From positions 10,154,369 through 10,218,368 of the forward strand of contig NC_049986.1 of NCBI RefSeq assembly GCF_000003815.2: DNA of 64,000 bases, in the 5' to 3' direction. The first letter of the stretch is position 1; every line of letters begins with the position of its first letter. The DNA is from Branchiostoma floridae. Taxonomy: Eukaryota > Chordata > Leptocardii > Amphioxiformes > Branchiostomatidae. Position numbers and translations under genes: made by a program. This document shows, one piece after another, positions 1 through 10,177 of this stretch. The notes below the pieces were generated by a model that worked only from the letters and a program-made list of their open reading frames with translations, had not been told where the DNA came from and ran no database searches.

Positions 1-3000
1 AGGTCTTCCGTTTACTATGCTCTCTGCTTCACACAACAGAGTGTGTAACCCTTCGTCATCTAGTGTGTGTTTCTTCACGATTGCATTCAGCACCTGTCTT
101 ATCGTGCGTATCTGTCTCTCCCAAACTCCGCCAAAGTGCGATCCTGTGGGGGGACTGAACTTCCAGTCTATTTCCTTCTGCAATAAGGTGTCCTTAATCT
201 TTTCCTGGTTCCACATCTTTAGCTCTCTTTGCAGTTCAGCTTTGGCACCTACCAGGTTGGTCCCATTGTCTGACCACATCTCTTTTACCTGACCTCTTCG
301 TGAGATGAATCTGCGCAGAGCATTGATACAGGAGTCTGTATCCAATGAATCAGCCTTCTCTGTGTGTACGGCTCGGCTACTCATACAGGTGAACACAACG
401 CCGTAGCGTTTTACTATGCTACGCCCTCGTTTTGTCTCGATTGGCCCAAAGTAATCCACTCCTACTCTGGTGAAGGGTGGTTCATCTGGAGTAAGACGAC
501 TTGAGGGTAAGTCGGCCATTTGTTGCTTGCCTGTCTTGCCACGCAGTCGTCTGCATGTTACACACTTCTTATTTAATCTTCGAACTAAGGCATTCACTTG
601 CGGTATCCAGTACCGTTCTCTTGATTTAGAGATCACATAGTTCCGTCCCATGTGACCATGTTCTTCGTGGATGCTTCTCAATATCAGCTTTGCCACTTCT
701 GATTCTTTAGGCAGAATGACAGGGTGTTTCGCTTCCTGTGCTAGAGAGGAGTGGCTCAGTCGTCCTCTCACACGCAGTATACCCTCTTTGTCTACCATGG
801 GGTCTAACCTGTACACACAGCTGGTGGTCTTCACGAATCCCTGACTTTGCAGGGCTGCCATTTCCTCACTGTAGTGCTTACGCTGCACATGTGTTACAAT
901 TTCTGCTTCTGCTGTCTTGAGGTCTCTTGTTGAGAGTCGCTCGTTCACTGTAGTTTTGCTCCCCTGCTTATTACTCTTTTGCTTGAGTGCTTCCTTTACC
1001 TTTAAGATCCAGGCCACTGCTTTCTTGAGACGGTGCCAACTTGAATAGTGCGCTATCAGCGCATCCATGGGACTCTGCGTTTCTGCCTGTTCCAATTCAA
1101 TGGCGTTCACCTTAACTTCAGGGTCTCGTTGCGGCGGCTGTTCAAGTCCATTTGGCATCTGCGGCCATTCACTCTCTGGGCACCATAGGAAGGATGGTCC
1201 TTTTACCCATCTGTCGTTCTCCACGAACTTCTGGATGTCTTGTCCCCTCGACGCATCGTCTGCAGGGTTCCTTTTCGATTCGACATAACGCCACTGCTTC
1301 GTATCGCTGGCGTTTCTTATTGTCGTTAGCCGATTGGCCACGAATGTGTGGTACCTCGTTTGCTCGTTATTAATATATCGCAATACTGTGGTGCTGTCCG
1401 TCCAGAAGAAAGTCTTGTCTATCTTGATGTCCAACTCTCTTTGGATCATCTGGTTTACTCTCACCGCTACTACCGCCGCGTTTAGCTCCAATCTCGGTAT
1501 AGTGATAGCCTTCAATGGTGCGACGCGGGCTTTGCCCATTAGCAACGCACAGTGTACTCTGCCCTGTTGATTCGTCATACGCAGGTACGAGGCGGTTCCG
1601 TACCCCTGCTCACTCGCATCAGAGAAGTGGTGGAGCTGTACTGATGTAGTGATTCCGAAATCAACCGGTTTGACACATCTGCTTACCATGAAACTACTAC
1701 TCAACAATGGTAGTTCAGCTTCCCATTGACGCCAGACCTTGAGATCCTTATCTGGGATTTCCTCGTCCCAGTCCAACTTTGCCTTGCACAGATCTTGTAG
1801 TATCTTCTTTGGTGGCAGAAGTGCAGGAGCTACTAGCCCAAGGGGATCATAGAAGGAGCTGACTACAGACAGGATTCCTCTTCTCGTTGCTGGCTTCTCA
1901 CGCCTGACTGCACGAAAGCCGAGTGTATCTGACTGGACGTGCCACAGCATCCCTAGTGCTCGTTCTGTTGTTACAGCCGTGTGACTGTGGTCTAGATCCA
2001 TCCTCACCTCGTTTGCCCTTTCCGTCGGTGGGACACTGTCTATAACCTCAGGTTGATTGCTGACCCACTTGGTCAGTCTAAATCCTCCATCTTTACATGC
2101 TTCTCGCATGCCCTCTGCTAAGTCTCCTCCCTCTTTAACTGTGGAGGTAGATTTAAGCAAGTCGTCTACGTAGAAGTTGTTTCGGATTGCGTCCAATACT
2201 CCTTTAGCATATTGGCCCTCTCCGTCATCAGCCAACTTCTTCAACGCGAAACCAGCACAACTGGGCGATGATGTCGCGCCAAATACGTGTACTGTCATCC
2301 TATATTCTTCAGGCGGTTCGTCTAAGTTGCCTCTTGGCCACCAAAGAAATCTTTGGTAGTCCCTGTACTTCTCTGGTACTTTCACCTGTGAGAACATGGA
2401 TTCTACATCTGCCATGACACCTACAGGTTCCTGCCGGAACCGAGTCAGGACTCCCACCAAAGTGTTGTTCAGGTCTGGGCCTTGCAGCAGCTGTTGGTTT
2501 AGGGACGTTCCTGCATATTCCGCGGCGCAGTCAAACACCACTCGAATCTTCTTCTTCTGTGGGTGGTACACGCCGTGGTGTGGTATGTACCACACCGTAG
2601 CATTTTCAGTCTCATGTTGTGGTCCTTCATTCTCGTCTGGTGGTATTCTTTCTGCATATCCCTTTTCAATGATGTTCTCCATAAAGTCAGCGTAGTCCTT
2701 TTTGAAGTCTACATCCTTTGAGAGCTTTCTTTGTAAATGCTTCAACCGCTGTACGGCTAGTGGGCGGTTGTTCGGCATGGCTGGGTTGGGTCGCTTGAAC
2801 GGCAAAGGAACCTCATAGTGGTCACCCGACTTCTTGGTTTCTTCCTCGACTATTTCCATGAACCGTCTGTCTTCCATGGACATCTCTTTTTTGTCCTCCT
2901 TTGCTTCGCTGAAGTCATGATTAAAGTAACTCTCCAGCTGTGTCTCTAGGTTCTGGTCGACACTTATCCTGTTGACATTTTTGTCATCGCTGGCCCCCTT

Positions 3001-4989
3001 GAGGGGACCGTTTACGGACCATCCCAGTAATGTTCTCACTGCATAAGGTCCATCACCCTGACTGTTGATAACTTGCCAGGGCTCAACCGCCTTTGGCACG
3101 TTGTTACCGATCAATAAGCCGATTTCGGCATCTATCTCTGGCAACTCTACCTCCCTGAGGTAGGGGTAGTCCTTTAGATCTTCCGCCGAAATTATATTCT
3201 TCTTGGAAGCCGGGATCTTCTCTTGGGTATACGCTGTAGCTATAGGGATGATATTTTCCCTACCTAAGTCCGAGAATTCTAGGTCCTCTAAGACCTCGGT
3301 GTTCGCTTCTTTAGAGCAGTTGATTGTGTTCAGCGTTAACTTGACTTTCCTCCCGCTTGTTTTCAAACGTTTCTTCAGGGACTCCGTACAGAAGACAACG
3401 TCACTTCCGTTGTCAAGGAATGCATAGGTTTGAATCGTTACGTTTGTTGTCTTGCTACGTACTTTCACTGGGATTATAGAGGGTACTCCCTCCCAGTCGG
3501 AGCGTGCTATACGCCCTACTGCTGCCGTCTTCTTGGGCTGTGCCTCTACTTCGCGGTGTAGTACTGTAGGATGAGACTTCTGGCACTTCCCACAAGTAGC
3601 CCTTTGTTTGCAGTCCCTCGCCAGGTGTGTCTTCTTCAGACAACCAAAACACAGGCCTTGGCCTTTGATGTATTGCAGACGCTCATCATATGACTTGTTT
3701 GCCAACACCCTGCATTCAGTCACGTCATGGTTCCTCTTCTCACAGAAGCTGCATTTCAGTTCTTCTTGGCCCGTCGTTACTGCCAAGCTGGAGCCCTTTG
3801 CTCGGTCCCTTCGTTTGAACGGTTCCTTGGCTGACTTGTCATCAAACATGTCATTTGAAGAGATTTGCTCTTCCTGCTTGACGAAGTCCACTAGGTCCTT
3901 AAACTTGACCCTTCCTTGCCGTTGGATGTCGTGTGACTTCCTTCGCCATCTCTCCTTCAGTCGGTAAGGAAGCTTTCCAACCAATAGCGCTATGTTTGTG
4001 TAGTGATCCAGCTCTTGCAAGTATTCGTCTCCTTTCATTGCGTTTAGGCATTTTGTAAGGAAGAGACTGAACTTTCTCAAGGCAGACTTGTCATCGTGCT
4101 TGATTTCAGACCATTTTCTTGCCTCTTCAGCATATGCCCTTGATACCTTGAATGGCGTACCATACCGTTCCTTTAACAACTTCTTGGCTTCCTTGAGACC
4201 TTCTTCTGGTTGCATTAGAGCGCAGCTTGTGACCAACTCCCTTGCATCTCCTCTGGTGTACTGACCCAGATAATGCAGCTTGTCCTCCGCATCTGTTGTT
4301 TTGTCTTCAATTGCATGCCTAAATGCCTTCATGAACTGCGCGTAGTTCAAGGGATCATCTTCGAAGGGAATGATCGCTCTTGCTGGCAGGCTAGCTTGAT
4401 TGTTGTGTTCCACCATTAACTTTGTTACCTCTGCCTGCTGCTGTACTAGCCCTTGTAGGAACTTCTCTGGAGTTATCTCTTCCTCCTCATCCTTCTTCCG
4501 ATTTGGGTGGTGAGGACCCTTTCCTTGTGTCCCCACATGTATGTCGCTGGTAGGAAAACTATAACCATGCTGTGGTGGTCCCATTGTGAGCGACTTGGTA
4601 CCGTGGGGATCTTCTTGCTTAACCCTTGTCCTAGGCACCAAACTCGGAACGTCTGGATTTAGGGCAGGTAGCCGCCGCTCTTCTCGCTCTTGTTCTTGTT
4701 CCTCCAATTCTTGAAAGAACTTGATCTTAGCGTCCTCTACTGAGATTTCAGTTGTAAGCTCCAACATCCTCTTTTCCTGCTCAATCTCTAATGACCTTCT
4801 TTCCAGAGCTAGCCTCTCTTTCAAGGCTGCAGCCTTGGCCATCAACTCTATCTTCCTTACCTCTGAGTTCACCCGAGATGTCGTACTTGTGTGACTCAGG
4901 TTGGACCGCCGTCCATCTGAGCCTGCCTGTGAAACACTATCAGACGGCTTAACTGTATCATCTAGAATCAAACTTGTACCAACAGCTTG
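1..4989 (-). CDS. BEL/Pao retrotransposon gag-pol, main frame (partial, runs off left edge)
   Basis: Read on the minus strand, this frame is open for about 1,663 codons from just after a TAA at 4990-4992 to base 1. Domains in order: a charged Gag region; CX2CX4HX4C zinc knuckles (about 3755-3560); a retroviral-type aspartic protease with DNGSD (3400-3414); reverse transcriptase with YVDD (2161-2172); the A17-type region with FYDPLGL (near 1850); RNase H with FSDAS (near 1620); an integrase zinc finger (about 690-540); and an integrase core with VDYFGP (near 455), SDNGTN (near 270) and GGVWER (near 120). This order, and the FYDPLGL block, are typical of BEL/Pao rather than Gypsy or Copia. The integrase C-terminus and 3' LTR lie outside the window. 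The protein would copy and integrate the element. One frame held over 5 kb implies a young copy. Confidence 0.93.
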
Positions 4990-5367
4990 TTAGGGCTGTG
5001 CTGCATCAATCCACCTTTCTACTTCATGGTGAAAGAGGTCTGCCTCTGTCAACTTGCCAGCTAGCCACTGTCTATCGTCTTCTTCCTTTTGCTCGAGCGA
5101 CAGGGTGAGCTGGTACTCTTTGTTAGCTTCTTTAAACGCTCTAAATATCTCTTTCCATTCTGCCAACATATCCTGTACGTACCGCTTGTTGTTTGGGTCT
5201 GTCATTGACTCCCTTATGCTATTGGACTTGCTTGTGAGTCTACCCAACATGGAAGACCTGTACGCCTTCTTTCTCCTTGATTCTTCGTCTAGGAGCCATT
5301 CTGCCTTTTTTGGCTGTCGTTTTACGCCAGTATTATCTTCTGTAAGCTCATCCTCTTTGGATGCCAT
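4990..5367 (-). CDS. BEL/Pao Gag N-terminal segment ending in an in-frame TAA
   Basis: A 125-codon frame starts at an ATG at 5365-5367 and ends at TAA (4990-4992). It is very rich in Lys, Glu, Asp and Arg, probably helical, with no zinc finger of its own. It lies in exactly the same frame as the long gag-pol frame that follows, with no base between them. It is therefore most simply the N-terminus of one polyprotein interrupted by a single stop: either a point nonsense mutation in this copy or a programmed readthrough site. A separate small Gag protein is the third option. The base after the stop is C (TAA CAA), which does not settle the question. Confidence 0.75.
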   Translation of the reverse strand: MASKEDELTEDNTGVKRQPKKAEWLLDEESRRKKAYRSSMLGRLTSKSNSIRESMTDPNNKRYVQDMLAEWKEIFRAFKEANKEYQLTLSLEQKEEDDRQWLAGKLTEADLFHHEVERWIDAAQP

Positions 5368-5927
5368 CTTGATCTCCTTTGGTTTGAGCTTTTACGGTAG
5401 AATCCAATTCCTGGCTTATTTACCACTGCAGGAGCCTGGACATCTGTTCTAGCTTAACATCTGATATGTCAATCATGTACAAAGTCCTTTTTCCTTCAAT
5501 GTCTTCCTTTAACCTTGTACACTCCTTTTGAGCTTGATTCTACGAGATCGCAGCCATACGCAATTTCTGCTTGTTGAATATCTTGCTTGACTTTGCTTGG
5601 TACTGCTTGTGTAGACACAAGTTTTTTGTTTTTTGTTTTTTGCTACTATTAGCTGTTTTACGGTAACCCGCCCGCGCGCAGAGGGTCTAGACCACCTTCT
5701 CTCTTGTGCAAGATCATCAATCAAGCAGGCATTCCAAGCTGTCAACTTGAGCGTATCACATAACTCTCTACTCAAGAAGCTCTTTGTTTCCTTGTAGAAA
5801 ACACATGCAGGCCTTGCAACAGTTCCTCAGCTTTGACAGATAAATTTCCTATGCTGTCCACAGCCCATTTGCTGTAATTCTTGGAACTGTATACAATCAC
5901 AATGACAGTTCTTCTTTTACTCGTTAG

Positions 5928-6085
5928 AGTCCTATAACCAGTTTTTACTGGAGTCCTATAACCAGTTTTACTGGTTCCATTCGACCATAAGTTTTACTCG
6001 ATAGAGTCCTATGGTCTCCTTTGACCAATAAGTTTTACTTGATAGAGTCCTATGCAGGTCTCCTATGACCACTAAGTTTTACTGT
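5928..6085. repeat. Degenerate direct repeats in the BEL leader/LTR region
   Basis: Four to five imperfect copies of a 35-50 bp unit built on GAGTCCTAT...GACCA/AACCA...AGTTTTACT. Such arrays in BEL leaders or LTRs often reflect promoter or enhancer repeats, but here that is inference. Confidence 0.6.
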
Positions 6086-6432
6086 AAGCGCGCTGACTCT
6101 CAGCGCTTCAGCCAGGGTCGGGGTCTAGAGAATGTTTTGACTGAACTCACCTTGTCTTTGCTGAGGAGTCTTGAGAGAGGGGACGCGCACTCGCAGACTT
6201 ACGTTTTGACGGTTTAATCTAGCAGTGTTAGTAGTTGTACAAAGGCCGCCAACTAAACTGGAAAGTTCTGTTTTTATCCCCTTGTCCGAATCTTCTTAAG
6301 TGGGTCCCTTGTTGTGTCCTCAGTGAATTCCTGTGTCCTGTGATTCTCCTCAGTTCTTGTATATTCCAAGGTGAGCTCTTAATCGTAAAACTTAGTCTGG
6401 TCTCCCGGCTACTGGCTGACTGTCCTCTGATG

Positions 6433-6466
6433 CCTTCTTCTTCTTCTTCTTCTTCTTCTTCTTCTT
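6433..6466. repeat. (TTC)n microsatellite
   Basis: About eleven uninterrupted TTC/CTT triplets. The Ser-rich and Arg-rich frames through it are artefacts of the repeat. Confidence 0.95.
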
Positions 6467-7100
6467 GGAGTACACTTGTCTCCAAGCCTAAATTTCCTGG
6501 AGAAATAATCTCCAGGCCTAAGTTTCCTGGGGTTGATCTCCACCAGGCCCAATTTTCCTAGAGTTGATCTCCAGGCCTTTTCTGCCCTCTGTCTTCCTTC
6601 TGCGCGGGTGACTTCTGGGGAGTGGTGATTTGCTTCCCCCGGGGTGGTTGGCATGTGTGTTTGGCGGGAAACTTATTCAAATTGACTACCTAACCTATTT
6701 TAAGGCGGCAAGTTTAAATACAGGAATGTTGGCGCTTACAACATGCACTGTCTTTTATTTCACTATCATTTCTATATTTCACTACATTTCTATATTTCAT
6801 ACTTTTGGTATTCTATCTCTGCATCAAGTGACAATTGCACACAAACGATTAATCGTAAATCGGCGCTGTGAAATCTGATTTATCTTTATTTGAATTACGT
6901 CAAACTTCGTCTTTGTTTGTAGTTTACAATAACGTGATAGCCTACTTTGTATAACACTGGATCACACCTTCAAATATGGCTGTTCTTAGCCTGGGTACCA
7001 TCCGGGTAGTAGTCTGTTCGCTTCTGAAACCCAAATACATGTATCAGAGAAGCGACTGTATATACTAGTAGTGTGTAATAAGATTCGGCCTGAGAAGTGA

Positions 7101-7102
<2 letters not shown>

Positions 7103-7161
<59 letters not shown>
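7103..7161. repeat. (AT)n microsatellite
   Basis: About 59 bp of uninterrupted alternating A and T. Frames across it on both strands are not genes. Confidence 0.97.
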
Positions 7162-7169
<8 letters not shown>

Positions 7170-7170
<1 letters not shown>

Positions 7171-7640
7171 TATATGTTATCAAAGATGGAGGTCTCCGAC
7201 TTGTAAAGAATTCTTACATCACAACACAACAATGTTAAAGGCCTCCAATTATCTAAAATTGTGGGATCTTTGTGCTGACCTTCTTTCCCTTCCTTTAACA
7301 ATAAAGAGATAAGGCCTTGCTTTTGGGAATTGGACAAATAACAGTTGCTGTTCATTGGACAGTTTTTTTATTATATTGTGCAGGAAAAAAAGGCTCTATG
7401 TTTCCTGGGGATAGGGGCATTGGGGGCTCTTCAAAGGAATATAGAGAAGCATAGAATTCTGACTGTTTTTCTAAAATTTCTTGGGGATTACTGGTAAAGA
7501 CAATTCTTGTCGAAACCTCAGGGGCCCTGAACTTTGACCTCTGGCCTTGCCTAACGATGGGACTGGGATATGGACAATGAAGATTATGACTTTTTCTACC
7601 ACGTCGTTTAGTGTATGTACATGTATGCATGATTTATTTA
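7170..7640 (-). pseudogene. L1-like LINE ORF2 fragment (internally deleted)
   Basis: On the minus strand the first piece (7630-7352) carries ILEKQSEFYASLYSF, which fits the stretch just before the reverse transcriptase in L1-clade ORF2. The next (7355-7170) carries SQKQGLISLLLKEGK and DNWRPLTLLCCDVRIL, the N-terminal RT block with the WRPxxLL motif. In intact L1 proteins these blocks are about 90-100 residues apart; here they are about 50-60 apart with stops between, so there is an internal deletion. The catalytic FADD box and endonuclease are absent. It is a dead, truncated copy. Confidence 0.72.
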
Positions 7641-8401
7641 ATGTCCTAAATGTATTCATGAAATGTGTTATGTATATATTTCCAGGGGCCTACACAAAGC
7701 AGTGCATGCAATGACACGAAATGGGCCAGAAACAAGTAAACATATTACCCTTGTTGCATCATACTACGCATGCTGAGTTTATGCAGTATGCACCCATCAT
7801 GGACAGCTCATCAACAATGACATTTATGTCAAAATTTGTACATCTAAACACCATGTACACAATTGCAGGCAAATATATATTTTGAATGTTTAGTGTTGCT
7901 AATGTGTTGTTAATGTGATTCCGACTTATCTATCGAATAGACAATTTGACATCAATTGCTGTACAGTCGCACGGTATTGTAAAACAATAGATCAGGCAAA
8001 ATAAAGCTGTGGTACACCTGCATTCTGTGTTGTGGCGTAGCACGACTTCCAATAGGGTCTTACTCAAATAATAGATGGGCATTTGGGATCCATATCCATA
8101 GTTTACATACATCAAAGCGCAGTTGAAGTGGGGCATATCTTATGTGCGTTGATGTGCAAATGCAATCAAGAAAATACACAGAAATAACGACGAGAAGCCT
8201 AATCCACTGCAATCCCTCGAAAAAAGATCAGAAGCAAGGTAAGCCTAGTCAGCAAATACAGCCTGTGGACTGCAGACCAATTCATGACCCAGAGAAACTG
8301 CATCTCTACACCAAGACAACAACGTAACCAGCCACCATCTTGTCAAGACCCATGGAACCGACGTCTAAGACAACTCTGCTCAGTGGTCGTATCGAGGTTA
8401 T
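7641..8401. other. Intergenic, no gene recognised
   Basis: AT-rich sequence. Frames here are short, lack any family signature, and have no splice context linking them. Confidence 0.6.
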
Positions 8402-9103
8402 TTAGAGTCCATTCCAAGACACCATGAGGGTTTTTAGGCGATATTTATAATTAGTCTGAATTATTTTGAATAAAAGAATATCTGAGCCACAATAATTAAA
8501 TTATTTTCAAAAAATTGACTAAGAAAATACTCATTTATTTGAATTTCTTTGAATATTTTAGAAACATTTTGAAAGTAACTGTACAAAAATATCTGTATTT
8601 AGAATAATTGTGAAACCTCTCTGTGATTATTTCACATTTACAAATATTTACAAAAAATGGTAAACCTGGCAAAATGGTAAAATTAGTTTATTGCCCCCAT
8701 AAAAGTAAGCCCTATTGTTGCATCTGTATATTTTTAGATTTCACTTCTGGGCACTGGTGGATCCTTTGTGGTGGGCCATTGTTGCATGGCACCCAACCAT
8801 ACTTTGCAAGGATGTGTGAATTGCTATCTTCCCAGCCCACCGAACCATTTACAAAAAATGGTAGAAAATGGTAAATAATGGTAGAATGCTGTTATCATTA
8901 TTTAGAAACCATTAGAAGTATCCAATTCCACACCATGAATATTTCCAAAGTTTTACAGGACCAGGGAAATATTTATAAAGTTGAAACAGTGTTAAAAATA
9001 TTTCTGAAGTATCAAATGTCCTAGACATATAATTACAAAACTTTAAAATCAATTCTAAACAATGGCAACAAACATCCGCATGGTGTCTTGGAATGGACTC
9101 TAA
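8402..9103. mobile_element. MITE-like element with about 24-bp terminal inverted repeats
   Basis: The left end TTAGAGTCCATTCCAAGACA (8402-8421, extending to CCAT) is repeated in inverse orientation at 9080-9103. The 700-bp interior is AT-rich with short direct repeats of an AAAAAATGGTA motif and no long frame. This is a non-autonomous DNA-transposon structure. The TIRs pair perfectly over about 24 bp and similarity continues a little further inward. Confidence 0.75.
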
Positions 9104-9500
9104 GTTTGAATATCTAAAATCATTTTATTTCTTGTAATAAACAACGAATCCCGACTTTAGTTGGTCTCTTAATGACTACAAACCTCATGCGTTGACCATT
9201 GAACTTTGCACGATGTCTTTAATTGCCATCAAAACATGTTGATGATTACTTTCATATCAATTCCTGTCATTCATTTTCTAAAAAGCAGTTTGGATTTGGA
9301 TTCCATCCTTTTCCACCATTGTTGTCGTGGTAACTGTTTTTAATGACGTCTTGGGGTGCTTTTGACTTGATTTGATTTGATTCATTTGGCCGTATAGAGA
9401 GAAAAACAGTCAGGGGTGCTCAACTAATCGGAAGCCCTGGCAACTGGAAAATATACAGTTAACAGTTTAAGGTGTTGTAGTACGTTCACCGATACATGCG

Positions 9501-9587
9501 GTACTGTACGCATAACTTCGTACACTAAACCGCATATACCTGCATGCGGTATATGCGGTTTAGTGTACGAAGTTATGCGTACAGTAC
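9501..9587. repeat. Perfect 40-bp-arm hairpin (palindrome)
   Basis: Left arm 9501-9540 is the exact reverse complement of right arm 9548-9587, around a 7-nt loop (9541-9547, TGCATGC). There is no coding content. See findings. Confidence 0.97.
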
Positions 9588-9812
9588 AAAACAAAACTTT
9601 AGATAGTGTTTATTTGCTAGCCTAACAAGCGTGTTGTCTGTGGTACTATATGTGATACAATGTCCATGCAATATTACAAGACCATATATGCAAGCTACTC
9701 CAGATGCTTATTACATCGGACTGTTCTTTTCTTCCATCCCCAAAACATAGTTGCAGCATTCCTCTCTCACTTTGGTCCCATTTGGAAAAGGGGCCCTGTC
9801 CGGCAATTCCAT

Positions 9813-9980
9813 AGCAAATAATTACTCGAGCAACTAGATATGGTTTTAAAAACGGTCAGAAGTTTTAGGTAACGGATGTTCGTCAGCGTCACTGACGAAA
9901 GATAACGCACAGATGTTATCTGAAACGTCTGACCGTTTTCTAAAAAATCATATCCAGTTGCTTGAGTAATTGCAATTTGG
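9813..9980. repeat. Inverted repeat of a Penelope-like tail sequence
   Basis: 9819-9865 (ATTACTCGAGCAACTAGATA...) reappears in inverse orientation at 9923-9975 (...CCAGTTGCTTGAGTAATTGC). A relative, CCAGTTGTTTGAGTAACTGC, lies directly 3' of the Penelope-type GIY-YIG remnant near 46660, so I infer that these are Penelope-like element tails. The arms are imperfect. Confidence 0.55.
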
Positions 9981-9984
9981 TGAA

Positions 9985-10177
9985 GTGCGTCATATGCAAA
10001 GTGAGTCACGTGACACGCTTGTACAGTTTGAGCCAATCGTAACTCTAAAAAGAATTACCTGCAAATTTGCTTCCGTTGCCACCGGTAAAAGAGTCCAGTT
10101 TCATCCTCTGTATCTGTTCGGACAACTCCTCTCTGAGTTTCCTGCGCGGCTGGCCGGGAAAAAACGGCGGATCGGGG
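9985..10177 (+). promoter_or_regulatory. Candidate proximal promoter and 5' UTR of gene A
   Basis: It holds GTGCGTCA (9985), a palindromic E-box within GAGTCACGTGA (CACGTG at 10007-10012) and a CCAAT box (10033-10037). The same ordered block, on the other strand, lies upstream of the signal exon at 47086-47140. Similarity continues through the 5' UTR (CGGACAAC and a GC-rich stretch before the ATG). Shared order upstream of paralogous first exons supports a promoter; the transcription start is not visible. Confidence 0.6.

Larger units (their letters stand above)
5368..7000 (-). mobile_element. Leader and probable 5' LTR of the BEL/Pao element
   Basis: This stretch is immediately upstream of Gag on the minus strand and holds no convincing gene. 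It should contain the primer binding site and 5' LTR. With the 3' LTR outside the window I could not compare the two, and I found no unambiguous TG..CA ends or target duplication, so the right boundary is a guess. Degenerate direct repeats at 5928-6085 and a TTC microsatellite at 6433-6466 lie within it. Confidence 0.45.

Noticed and set aside
17-3967. Several plus-strand frames of 60-119 codons
   Set aside because: All are shadows of the minus-strand BEL/Pao polyprotein.
6970-7312. Ile-Tyr repeat proteins on both strands
   Set aside because: Produced by the (AT)n tract at 7103-7161.
9512-9576. loxP-like half-sites: ATAACTTCGTACA and its inverse in the palindrome match 12 of 13 bases of the loxP arm
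   Set aside because: The spacer is 39 nt instead of 8, no recombinase gene is nearby, and one near-match in 64 kb is within chance. Kept only as a curiosity.
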